From Spirosoma terrae (GTDB taxonomy: Bacteria; Bacteroidota; Bacteroidia; Cytophagales; Spirosomataceae): 64,000 nt of DNA. The stretch spans positions 239,595 through 303,594 of the forward strand of contig NZ_JAAFZH010000007.1 of the NCBI RefSeq assembly GCF_010435915.1, read 5' to 3'. The notes beneath the pieces are model-generated. The model was not told the origin of the DNA. It was given only the letters and a program-made list of their open reading frames with translations, and made no database searches. The translations under genes were made by a program, and so were the position numbers. This document shows positions 1 through 7,990 of this stretch, one piece after another; position 1 is the first letter of the stretch; each line of letters begins with the position of its first letter.

Positions 1-1454
1 AGCACAAAGTTCCCATTTACCAGGGCAGCCCTCAGAACATCACCCGCATTGACGTGGAAATAAAGCGTATTTCCAGTAGGTCCATAATTTCGCCAACCGC
101 CCTGATGTGCATTCCGGTCGATAAAACCCAAAATCATTGCTCCATCTGTATCAAATTCTATATCGGATAAAATAGGCTGTGGGTAAGAAATAGCGTTATC
201 TTCACAAGGAGCTGGCAACGTAGCTACCCAAGGATACCAACCCGTTTGATTGGGACAGGATGAGATAATAGGTATGCCCTTGGGATAAGTTAGCGGAAAG
301 GTTAGCACACTGGTAAATGAACTTCCATTAAATCTGTAAACGGTGGCCGATAAATTATTTTTCAACTGAGAGGTAGCGGCATCACACACAACCCCTACAT
401 ATACAGCGCCCCGATAATATTTTACGCCAAAAGGGCGGGGTGATCCACCCGTGCAGCCAGGATTGGGAATAGTATATTTGCCGAGTAAGGCTTTGGTGGC
501 TATGTCAATAACAACGAGTTCCTGCTGATTAAGGCTGACTACATACATTGTCGTATTATCGTCTGACAAATCAATATCACCTAAGCCAACCTGGCCAACC
601 AGCGAGTATGAGGTAGGATCATTGTTGGGAGCACCTGTATTGCTTAAACCACGAGCAGCATCGTTGCCGATGCTACCAACATTAACGCCCAACGTTGTTA
701 GGTCTAACCAAAGGTTATTGACGCTCGTAGCCGGATCGATCTGGTAAATAGCCCCCAAATCACCAAACCCATCTGCGTTGTTATCTAAGAGTCCTGCGTG
801 CCTCTTCAGGAAGGCAGCAGCATAAATTTTTTTCTGATTTCGATCGAAAGCTAGCCCCCAGGTCTGGCCAGATTGGTTTTTAGTGGAAATAGTCGATTTA
901 CCCGTTGTTGACGTACCTGAATTGGAATAGGGCCATTTTACGATAACATCATCAATACCCGTTCCCGCTGTTGCCCCGTTAACGTAGCAAGCGGTGATTA
1001 GGTCCGGATTAGCCTGGCAGTAGTCACTGGGCTGGTTAACGGCGTAGTTGGCAGTTGTCGTGCCAGCCCCTGCCGTTACAAACTGAACAGAACTTCGATT
1101 TGAGCCGGAGGCTGTTGTTGTCACAGGCCCACTATATTCATTGGCAATATTACTACGAAACTCCAGCCGCACCGCCGTACCCGAAGGAATAGTGGCAGCA
1201 TTAAAGCTATAGGCGCCTGTTGTAGTACTAACAGTCGTCGCTATTGTTCCACTGAAGGTAGCGGTTACGGTTACACTAGCGACTCCTACTTCGAGTGTCT
1301 CTCTAGTACCGTTGGCATTAAAGTCTCGAAACACGACACCAGACACCTGTGCCGAAGCCGAAAATGAGCTAACAAACCCCAGGATAAGATAAACTAAAAG
1401 TAACCGGGCGACGAGGTAGAGGAAGCGTTGGAGTTGCGTAGATGATGTAGCCAT
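1..1454 (-). CDS. SdrD-B-like secreted protein, N-terminal part (runs off the window)
   Basis: The reading frame is open for about 484 codons from an ATG at 1454 to the left edge, so the C-terminus is missing. Residues 1-36 form a signal peptide (hydrophobic LVYLILGFVSSFSA, then SASAQ). The next ~70 residues (VSGVVFRDFNANGTRE onward) match the opening of an SdrD-B/Cna-B-like beta-sandwich repeat. Further on the sequence resembles a beta-propeller-type surface protein (LSDDNTTMYVV, then LVVIDIATKALLGKY). Large proteins of this type in Bacteroidota are usually exported by the type IX system, but the sorting domain that would prove it lies outside the window. The family call is fairly safe; the function is unknown. 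Confidence 0.8.
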   Translation of the reverse strand, partial: MATSSTQLQRFLYLVARLLLVYLILGFVSSFSASAQVSGVVFRDFNANGTRETLEVGVASVTVTATFSGTIATTVSTTTGAYSFNAATIPSGTAVRLEFRSNIANEYSGPVTTTASGSNRSSVQFVTAGAGTTTANYAVNQPSDYCQANPDLITACYVNGATAGTGIDDVIVKWPYSNSGTSTTGKSTISTKNQSGQTWGLAFDRNQKKIYAAAFLKRHAGLLDNNADGFGDLGAIYQIDPATSVNNLWLDLTTLGVNVGSIGNDAARGLSNTGAPNNDPTSYSLVGQVGLGDIDLSDDNTTMYVVSLNQQELVVIDIATKALLGKYTIPNPGCTGGSPRPFGVKYYRGAVYVGVVCDAATSQLKNNLSATVYRFNGSSFTSVLTFPLTYPKGIPIISSCPNQTGWYPWVATLPAPCEDNAISYPQPILSDIEFDTDGAMILGFIDRNAHQGGWRNYGPTGNTLYFHVNAGDVLRAALVNGNFV

Positions 1455-2584
1455 ATGTCCTGCTCTGCGCGAATATCACACGCAGGTACATACACAAGAA
1501 TCAATTTTGTTGCCAAAAATTTTAAAAGAATATAATTATATAACGGCACATCGGTTTTTAGGCCAAAAACGAAACATTTAGTCACAATTATCTTATTTAC
1601 ATATATATTATATTGAACAATCAACATATATCCAAGACTTACCTCAAGGTTTGGCATCTTAATTGTTGATTAATTTTAAACAACCTTTTACTATATTTAT
1701 TAGTAAACTAATTATAAATGAAAAATTACACTATCTACTTCTAACAATAGTAATCCAGTAGGTTGATCGGACTATATACATACTGGTTATGCGGTAAACT
1801 TTTTACCAATCGAATCCTTTGTCATTGTCGAATTTCATAGCGAAAACTTCGTCGCCCCACACTGATAGGCTAAGCAACAATAGCCTAATTCCATCTCCCT
1901 CCCCTGCGGCTAAGTCTGTTATTTTACGAGATGGTGAAAACCGTCAGGATGAGGTTTTAGCTCTATCGTTTTAATATGGCAGTATTTTCGAGAATCAGAT
2001 GTAAATGGGTTTCAAATGGGCCTTTTTCTCCCCCAAGCCCCTAAAGTCGAGTTCAGCTACATGATCCAAAACCCAAATAGGCTTGTCTTTGGCTCATGTA
2101 TTGTTTAGTATAGATTCATTTAGCGGCCTGTGCGAATTTGGGCCACTAAGAGATCGTATTCGATCCTGCATGGGCCTACACGTAGCGCCTGATTAAGGAA
2201 AGAACCACAAATTGATCTACGGACAAAACGGATAAATTGCTAGCGCGAAAACGTAGCCGGGCCAGAATCAGGTAAGCTTGGTTTTTAAGGCAATTACGAT
2301 CGTCAAACCGTTGCCGTTTAGGGAAACAGGGCGAAAATGTCGTAGATTTGTGCTAGAAGATGAGCAGGAAAAGCCCGATTATGTAAACCAGGTACCTTTA
2401 CGCACTCAATCGAGCGTCAGTTTCCAACCAGGAAAACCTAACTTTTCTTAAATTATTTGCATAAATAACCACGGCTGGCAAATCATTCGTTATTTTGTAT
2501 AGTTTACTTTAAAAAGACACTGGCTATTGGTCGTTAACTTCTATTTTGTTCATTAACTTCTAAAAGTCAGCGTTCCTGTGAAGC
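1455..2584. other. 1.1 kb gene-poor AT-rich intergenic stretch
   Basis: No convincing gene is visible on either strand. The part next to the SdrD-like gene (about 1500-1740) is very AT-rich and probably holds its promoter, but no clear TTTG/TAnnTTTG pair was found. Between about 2030 and 2400 short open stretches in several frames are broken by stops, which could be a decayed gene. No family could be recognised, so it is not called a pseudogene. Confidence 0.5.
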
Positions 2585-3313
2585 ATGAGGCAATCGCTAA
2601 TACATCTTGTTCTGGGAGTAAGCCTGATTCTCTTGTCGGGCCTTTTTACATCTACATTTGCTCAGGGGCAAGACCGGCAGGTGACATTTACCGGATTCCT
2701 GACTGGCGGGAAAACGAATGAACCGCTACCTGGTGCCTACATTTACATCCCGAAAGCAGGTCGGGGCGTATTGTCGGCTCCTAATGGCTATTTTGCATTA
2801 CCCGTCTTTCCCGGCGACAGTATCATCTTTAGTTACGTCGGTTACAAAACGCAATATCACATTATTCCAACCCGGCTGGCCGACCTCACGTACTCGGCGG
2901 TAGTTGCGCTTCAGGAGGATGTAAAAACACTGGCCGAAGTTAAAGTCTATCCCTATGCCACAGAGGAATTGTTTAAAGAAGCCTTTGTCAATCTAAAGTT
3001 ACCAGACGAAAAAGAGCGGGAAAACCTGGCCCGAAATACCAGCCCCGAAGCCATTATGCGTCAGGCGGCCACAATGCCAATGGGCGCGCTGGCCAATCAC
3101 CAGAATTTTGTAAATCAGCAGTTTTTCGGCCGCGAATCGGTCGTGGGCCGCAGTCAGGCCACCACGTTCTCGTTCACGAATCCGTTCGCCTGGGCTAACT
3201 TTATCCGATCAGTCAAACGGGGAGAGCTAAGTAATAAAGAATGGCGTAGCGAGGTTAACAAAGCTCCGCGCGAAAACGTATCAAGGAAAGATCTTCTTCA
3301 ATCGAACGATTAG
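2585..3313 (+). CDS. CarboxypepD-regulatory-like domain envelope protein
   Basis: 242 residues with a signal peptide (1-26, ending TSTFAQ). Residues ~33-112 resemble a carboxypeptidase-regulatory-like beta-sandwich (LPGAYIYIPKAGRG, SAPNGYFALPV, IIFSYVGYKTQ), the domain found at the N-terminus of Bacteroidota TonB-dependent receptors and in small stand-alone envelope proteins. The C-terminal ~120 residues are polar, with no membrane segment and no barrel. It is probably periplasmic or outer-membrane associated. It stands alone, converging on the lpxH-like gene across a perfect palindrome. No specific role is known. Confidence 0.75.
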   Translation: MRQSLIHLVLGVSLILLSGLFTSTFAQGQDRQVTFTGFLTGGKTNEPLPGAYIYIPKAGRGVLSAPNGYFALPVFPGDSIIFSYVGYKTQYHIIPTRLADLTYSAVVALQEDVKTLAEVKVYPYATEELFKEAFVNLKLPDEKERENLARNTSPEAIMRQAATMPMGALANHQNFVNQQFFGRESVVGRSQATTFSFTNPFAWANFIRSVKRGELSNKEWRSEVNKAPRENVSRKDLLQSND

Positions 3314-3317
3314 ATGA

Positions 3318-3349
3318 CTGCTACGTTCCAGCTAGCTGGAACGTAGCAG
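3318..3349. terminator. 32-bp perfect palindrome between convergent genes
   Basis: Two 16-bp arms (CTGCTACGTTCCAGCT and its reverse complement) meet with no spacer and fill the gap between the stops of the genes ending at 3313 and 3351. In RNA from either strand it would form a strong hairpin, so a bidirectional terminator is likely. There is no U-tract, so it may instead block exonucleases or act through another mechanism. Confidence 0.6.
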
Positions 3350-3350
3350 C

Positions 3351-4136
3351 TTACCCATCTATTGGCCATTTTTTCAGCTGGGTCGTTTCTCCGTCAAATA
3401 CAGCATACGTTTTTGCCGATACCCATTCGCCTAAATTGATATACCGGCTATTCCTGGAAACAGCCAAATCTAAAGGCAGATGACGGTGGCCAAAAATGTA
3501 GAAATCGTGATGTACACGCGCTTCTACTTCACGGCAATATTGCATTAACCACTCCCGATCCTCGCCCAGGAAATTCTCCTCTCCTTTTTCCTGATTGCTA
3601 ATCCGACTCCGGCGCGACCAGGCCTGCGCTATACCAATACCGAGGTCAGGATGTACAAACCGGAACAGACGCATAGCCAGTTTGCTTTCAAAAACACGCT
3701 TTAACTTTTTATAGGTATAATCGCCCGGCCCCAGCCCATCGCCATGACCGATCAAAAAGCGCTTATCACCAATATCGTAAGCGCGCGGGTTTCGATAAAC
3801 CGGAATTCCCATTTCCTGCGTGAAATACGAATCCATCCACATGTCATGGTTGCCGGTAAACAATACAATGGGCAGACCAGCATCTGTTAATTCAGCTAGT
3901 TTTCCCTGCAACCGGATAAACCCTTTTGGAATACTACGTTTGTATTCGAACCAAAAGTCGAAAACATCACCTACCAGAAAAATAATACTGGCATCGTGCC
4001 GAACGGTATCGAGCCAATCGACAACGGCCCGTTCGCGCAGACGACTCTGTTCTGGAGAAGGAGTACCTAGATGGAAGTCAGAAGCAAAATAAGCCTTACG
4101 GCCAGGAGTAAGCGGAATAATCTCGATATCAGGCAT
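3351..4136 (-). CDS. lpxH: UDP-2,3-diacylglucosamine diphosphatase-like metallophosphoesterase
   Basis: Calcineurin-like phosphoesterase of 261 residues. The metal-binding motifs stand in the usual order: D20-F-H22, GDVFDFWFEY (D57), GNHD (N97, H98), HGDG (H131) and FGHRH (H217, H219). LpxH-type enzymes cleave UDP-2,3-diacylglucosamine to lipid X and UMP in lipid A synthesis at the inner membrane. The long conserved block around FWFEYKRSIPKG fits the LpxH/YbbF group found in Bacteroidota. No other lipid A genes are adjacent, so the substrate is assigned from family membership only. The start is an ATG at 4136. Confidence 0.85.
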   Translation of the reverse strand: MPDIEIIPLTPGRKAYFASDFHLGTPSPEQSRLRERAVVDWLDTVRHDASIIFLVGDVFDFWFEYKRSIPKGFIRLQGKLAELTDAGLPIVLFTGNHDMWMDSYFTQEMGIPVYRNPRAYDIGDKRFLIGHGDGLGPGDYTYKKLKRVFESKLAMRLFRFVHPDLGIGIAQAWSRRSRISNQEKGEENFLGEDREWLMQYCREVEARVHHDFYIFGHRHLPLDLAVSRNSRYINLGEWVSAKTYAVFDGETTQLKKWPIDG

Positions 4137-4273
4137 GCATACGTCAATTCGCCCGTAAAACTACATAATCCATACCGTTTGCTCACTCATCAGTTACCGT
4201 TCACTCAGTGAACAACGACCAATGTGTTCAAAAAAAGCATCTTTGTTTATAGTGAACCTTAATCTCTACTCGT

Positions 4274-5689
4274 ATGAAAATGCGTTTAATGACCATTGGC
4301 CTGTGCTGCAGTAGCGCGTTAAACGTTCAGGCGCAGGTAACCATATCCAATCCCGGCAGAGTTGTGGAACGTAACGTCGAGTATCGGGCCAACAGCAAAA
4401 TTGATCAGGGAATCAATAAAGGGCTGGATAAGATTGAAGATGGCGTAATGGGTATTTTCAAGAAAAAAGACAAATCCAAAGCGCCCCAAACACCCCAGTC
4501 CACTAATCCTCCGACCGACACTCCCAATGATAGTCAAGCCGATAATTCCGGAAATCCAACCGACACGCCAAACCGGGCAGGCGGCAGCACCGATAATCGA
4601 TCCGACAACGCCAACGCGGCTGTCAGCAAAACACCGGCCTCGCTAAAATCGTACAGCAAATTCGACTTCGTACCGGGCGAAAAAGTGATCGCTATAGAAG
4701 ACTTTATGCAGGATGCAATAGGCGATTTCCCGGCAAAATGGAATTCCAGCGGCTCCGGCGAGGTAGTTACTATCGACGGCAAACCCGGACATTGGCTGAT
4801 GCTATCAAAGCAGGGTGAATACCTGCCAGAGTTCATTAACAGCCTTCCAGAAAATTTTACGTTACAATTCGACTTAGCCGCCAACGAAAAGTTCAGCTTC
4901 TATTCCACCTATCTTTTTGTAAATATGGTTGCTATGACTAATCCGGCCAAAGAGTTTACGAAATGGGGGCGTTTTCCGCAACCTACCGACGGGGTGCGGG
5001 TTGGTCTGCATCCGCAGAATGCCGGAAGTTCTGGTCAGACTGGCATAACGCAATTTATTACGTATACCAAGGGCGATGAACTGATGAAAAACGAAACCGA
5101 TCAGCGGGCGTTCAATACAACCAATCATAACGTAGTGAAAGTATCGATGTGGCGACAAAAACAGCGACTGCGGGTATATGTCGATGAAAGCAAAATCTGG
5201 GACATTCCGCGCGCTTTTCAGCCGGGTGTTACGTACAATGGTGTGGTGCTTTCAACCGCCGATATGCACAACGATCTGGATCGATACTACGTTGGCAATC
5301 TCCGGCTGGCCATTGGTGCGCCCGATACCCGTAACAAACTCCTGACAGAAGGCAAATTTGTTACTCACGGCATTTTATTTGACACCAATTCCGACAAAAT
5401 CAAGCCCGAATCATACGGGGCCCTGAAAGATATTGCGAACGTACTGACGGAGAATGTCGACGTAAAAGTACGTATTGTCGGGCATACCGATTCGGATGGC
5501 GACGATGCGTCTAATTTGGCATTATCTCAAAAAAGAGCCCTGGCGGTAAAGACAGAGCTGGTTGCTACGTTCGGTCTTGATGGCAGCCGAATGGAAACCG
5601 ATGGTAAAGGCGAGTCCCAACCCGCCGAACCCAATACGAGCGCAACCGGTAAGGCCAATAACCGCCGTGTGGAGTTCATCAAGCTGTAA
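4274..5689 (+). CDS. OmpA-family outer-membrane/peptidoglycan-binding protein
   Basis: 471 residues. A signal peptide (1-21, ending VQAQ) is followed by a hydrophilic Asn/Thr/Pro/Asp-rich linker (~70-125), a beta-rich middle domain (~130-350, resembling a concanavalin/LamG-like fold) and a C-terminal OmpA/MotB domain (~362-471) with the signatures FDTNSDKIKPES, IVGHTDSDGDD and NRRVEFIKL. OmpA domains bind peptidoglycan and anchor outer-membrane structures. There is no obvious N-terminal barrel, so it is probably a periplasmic adaptor. It lies 75 bp upstream of a lipoprotein gene that has its own promoter candidate. A second in-frame ATG lies two codons inside the chosen start. Confidence 0.85.
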   Translation: MKMRLMTIGLCCSSALNVQAQVTISNPGRVVERNVEYRANSKIDQGINKGLDKIEDGVMGIFKKKDKSKAPQTPQSTNPPTDTPNDSQADNSGNPTDTPNRAGGSTDNRSDNANAAVSKTPASLKSYSKFDFVPGEKVIAIEDFMQDAIGDFPAKWNSSGSGEVVTIDGKPGHWLMLSKQGEYLPEFINSLPENFTLQFDLAANEKFSFYSTYLFVNMVAMTNPAKEFTKWGRFPQPTDGVRVGLHPQNAGSSGQTGITQFITYTKGDELMKNETDQRAFNTTNHNVVKVSMWRQKQRLRVYVDESKIWDIPRAFQPGVTYNGVVLSTADMHNDLDRYYVGNLRLAIGAPDTRNKLLTEGKFVTHGILFDTNSDKIKPESYGALKDIANVLTENVDVKVRIVGHTDSDGDDASNLALSQKRALAVKTELVATFGLDGSRMETDGKGESQPAEPNTSATGKANNRRVEFIKL

Positions 5690-5712
5690 GATTGCCTAAA
5701 AACAACGGAACG

Positions 5713-5745
5713 TTTAACATGGTATGTAAGAAAACGCTAATTTTG
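5713..5745 (+). promoter_or_regulatory. Bacteroidota-type promoter for the lipoprotein gene at 5765
   Basis: A perfect -7 box TAATTTTG (5738-5745, consensus TAnnTTTG) lies 20 bp before the start codon. A TTTA (5713-5716) stands 21 bases upstream, a one-mismatch match to the -33 TTTG. Spacing and sequence fit the primary sigma factor of Bacteroidota. Confidence 0.6.
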
Positions 5746-5764
5746 GCTTTTCTCACAATAACTC

Positions 5765-6514
5765 ATGAAAATTAAATCACTGATACTGGCATTACCTGTA
5801 CTGTGTTTCGCTTGCGGTACTGCTACTGACACATCCGATCCTGCTTACCAGGAAAGCGCTAGCCCAATTCTGGCTAAACGAGTAGCAGGGGTACAAACGC
5901 TGACCAGCAACGCCATTTACGATAATCCTTGCCATATTCTGGGCGAGGAGTATGTTCGTTCGGCGTTAAATCTAGACGAAAAAACCGAAATTAGTGAAGT
6001 GGCTCAGCATGATGGATGCGAGTTCGAGTGGGCTGGCAACAAAGCGCAGGTTTCCTTTAATGGGTATAAACCGTATCCTTCGATTGATTTTGCCAGCTAT
6101 AATTTCGATAAACTATACCAAAATAAACCAGCGAAAGCAGCCGCTCCTGTTGTTGAGCCTACAGAAGTAGCGCCTGAAACAGAAGGAACAGCCGCAGAAA
6201 CAGAAGCCCCTGGTAAAGAACACAAAGCCGAGGAGCCAAAACAATCGCACCCGTCGCCGGGCATTACGTCGGCTACCGCTCCTCATACCGAAGCGGCTGT
6301 TAGCCAGGGTTCTTTCGAGGCTGTATCTGGTATTGGCGACAAAGCTGTCTGGAACGCAACAACCGGCGCTCTGCACGTTTTGTATATTAATCACATTATC
6401 AACGTAACGGTAGAATCGAAAGCCAAAGAAGAGGTTCGTAAAGAACAGGCGCAGAAAATTGCCGAAGTGCTCATCGAGAAAATTGCAGCTAACGAGTATA
6501 CCCGTCTGCTGTAA
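5765..6514 (+). CDS. Putative lipoprotein of unknown function
   Basis: 249 residues beginning with a short hydrophobic leader that ends at C17 (LCFACG). The lipobox is imperfect but a Cys followed by a polar Thr/Asp/Ser tail is typical. Residues ~120-175 are an Ala/Pro/Glu-rich low-complexity linker. The flanking folded parts (a cysteine-containing DNPCHILGEEYV segment and SGIGDKAVWNATTGALHV) recall small periplasmic proteins of unknown role. It is followed directly by a strong intrinsic terminator, so it ends its transcription unit. Confidence 0.65.
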   Translation: MKIKSLILALPVLCFACGTATDTSDPAYQESASPILAKRVAGVQTLTSNAIYDNPCHILGEEYVRSALNLDEKTEISEVAQHDGCEFEWAGNKAQVSFNGYKPYPSIDFASYNFDKLYQNKPAKAAAPVVEPTEVAPETEGTAAETEAPGKEHKAEEPKQSHPSPGITSATAPHTEAAVSQGSFEAVSGIGDKAVWNATTGALHVLYINHIINVTVESKAKEEVRKEQAQKIAEVLIEKIAANEYTRLL

Positions 6515-6530
6515 TTTCGTCTTATTCCAT

Positions 6531-6567
6531 AAAAAAGGCCGTTACGTGAATGTAACGGCCTTTTTTT
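6531..6567 (+). terminator. Intrinsic terminator of the lipoprotein gene
   Basis: AAAAAAGGCCGTTAC pairs with GTAACGGCCTTTTTT around a 6-base loop. The 15-bp stem ends in seven T, a textbook rho-independent terminator 17 bp after the stop at 6514. Confidence 0.9.
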
Positions 6568-6676
6568 GTAGTATCCCTTTTCAGCGAATAGACCTACGCT
6601 ACGTTCAGCCTAACCTATCAGACGGGTTTCGCTTTCATCCATTCACTACAAATACGTGATTACCAAACCAATCGCA

Positions 6677-6696
6677 TAGTATATTTGGGTATACTA
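6677..6696 (+). promoter_or_regulatory. -7 box overlapped by a perfect 7-6-7 dyad, response-regulator promoter
   Basis: A perfect -7 element TATATTTG lies at 6680-6687, about 34 bp before the ATG at 6721. It sits inside a perfect inverted repeat TAGTATA-N6-TATACTA (6677-6696). No convincing TTTG -33 box is present at the right distance. A dyad over the -7 box suggests repression, possibly by the encoded regulator itself. Confidence 0.55.
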
Positions 6697-6720
6697 CGTT
6701 AACTGAACCCGACTCAATCT

Positions 6721-7374
6721 ATGCCTGCTCCAATACGTGTACTACTAACAGATGATCACGAAATTATTTTAGACAGCTTATCGCTTTTATTGAGCCGTAT
6801 TGACGGTGTAGAGGTTGTAGGTACGCTGGTTGACAGTCGGAAGGTCATCGATTTTTTACACGTAAACGACGTCGATATTCTGTTGACAGACATGGATATG
6901 CCCGATTTAAACGGCATCAATCTCACCTTACAGGTCCGCCAGCATTGCCCACAAATTAAAGTGCTGATGCTAACCGTTTCGGAAGATGCCAATAGCATTC
7001 GGGAAGCTTTTCGGGCTGGTATCTCGGGCTACGTTATGAAAAAAGCCGGAAAGGCGGAACTGGAGAAAGCACTACGTACCATTGCGCGGGGCGACAAATA
7101 TTTTTCCGAGTCGGTTATGACACAACTCGTTGCCTTACCTATGGAACCAGTTCGGGTTGCCGACGAAGCCCCGGCTCCGCTGGCTCCGTTGACTGATCGG
7201 GAACTTGAAATTATTCGGTTAATTGCTCAGGAGCTTTCCACCAACGCGATTGCCGACATGTTATTCATCAGTCCAGGAACCGTAGAAACGCACCGTCATA
7301 ATATCTTACGTAAACTGGGTGTCAAGAACTCGATTGGCATTATTAAATATGCCCTGCGTCATGGACTAATTTAG
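6721..7374 (+). CDS. NarL/LuxR-family response regulator
   Basis: 217 residues. The N-terminal receiver domain has the acidic pair D11-D12, phospho-acceptor D57 in LLTDMDMPD, a Thr/Ser switch near residue 85 and a conserved Lys near 107. The C-terminal LuxR-type helix-turn-helix (~150-217) carries LTDRELEIIRLIAQ and SPGTVETHRHNILRKLGV. The partner is almost certainly the TPR histidine kinase encoded on the opposite strand at 7987-10056, a HisKA_3 kinase of the kind that pairs with NarL-type regulators. A small membrane-protein gene lies between the two. It is likely autoregulated through the dyad in its promoter. Confidence 0.92.
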   Translation: MPAPIRVLLTDDHEIILDSLSLLLSRIDGVEVVGTLVDSRKVIDFLHVNDVDILLTDMDMPDLNGINLTLQVRQHCPQIKVLMLTVSEDANSIREAFRAGISGYVMKKAGKAELEKALRTIARGDKYFSESVMTQLVALPMEPVRVADEAPAPLAPLTDRELEIIRLIAQELSTNAIADMLFISPGTVETHRHNILRKLGVKNSIGIIKYALRHGLI

Positions 7375-7405
7375 TCTTTCAGTAAACAACACCTTCCCTA
7401 CCCTA

Positions 7406-7990
7406 ATGGCAATCCTCTCTACTATTTCCCGCGAATTGACCTGGTTGCAGAACACGCTTCAGTTCTACAAAAAACATTTTTTAGCGCTACTAAGCCTTGG
7501 CCTGGTAGCAGCCTTAGGAAGAGTCATTCAGCTTGGCGCATTCGGCGAAATCACTACGTCGTTTCATATACTTCTGGAAGTAGTAATAGAGTCGGCGCGT
7601 CTCCTTTTATTCGTATACGTATTGGGTTTGGCCAACGTAAAAAAAGGTGCTTCCCGTATTAAACACCTATTTACCCAGAAAGAAAATCGAAAGCAGAGTT
7701 GGCAGTCAGCTCTCCGCCGATTCCGGCAACAATGGCCTTCAGTTTTATTAAATCTTGCCGTGTTTTCCGGTATTGCCTATTCAATCAATCACCTGATTGA
7801 TTTAGTAGCTTATGAAACGTGTTTGTTTTTTACCTTGAAACAAGACGGACTTATAGCGAATACGGCATCAGAATGGACAATTTTACTCTTTTTCAAAAAT
7901 CTATCCGTAATTCCATTTACGTTGACTTTCGAGGCTATTTTTCTGCTTTGGATCACCGATAAACTACAACGTACACCTGCTATCGACTAG
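7406..7990 (+). CDS. Integral membrane protein of unknown function
   Basis: 194 residues with about four hydrophobic segments (roughly 25-45, 52-72, 108-130 and 155-182) separated by a basic cytoplasmic loop (KHLFTQKENRKQSWQ). No family is recognised. The gene starts 31 bp after the response regulator, so it is probably co-transcribed with it. Its 3' end overlaps the convergent histidine kinase gene by 4 bp. Its position between kinase and regulator suggests, without proof, a role in the same signalling system. Confidence 0.65.
   Translation: MAILSTISRELTWLQNTLQFYKKHFLALLSLGLVAALGRVIQLGAFGEITTSFHILLEVVIESARLLLFVYVLGLANVKKGASRIKHLFTQKENRKQSWQSALRRFRQQWPSVLLNLAVFSGIAYSINHLIDLVAYETCLFFTLKQDGLIANTASEWTILLFFKNLSVIPFTLTFEAIFLLWITDKLQRTPAID

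Noticed and set aside
1394..1657. A minus-strand open frame of 87 codons upstream of the SdrD-like gene
   Set aside because: It overlaps the SdrD-like start in another frame, is built of AT-rich non-coding sequence and has no signal or family features.
2030..2450. Possible decayed transposase or gene between the SdrD-like and CarboxypepD genes
   Set aside because: Both strands are interrupted by stops and no motif (DDE, HUH, terminal repeats) was found.
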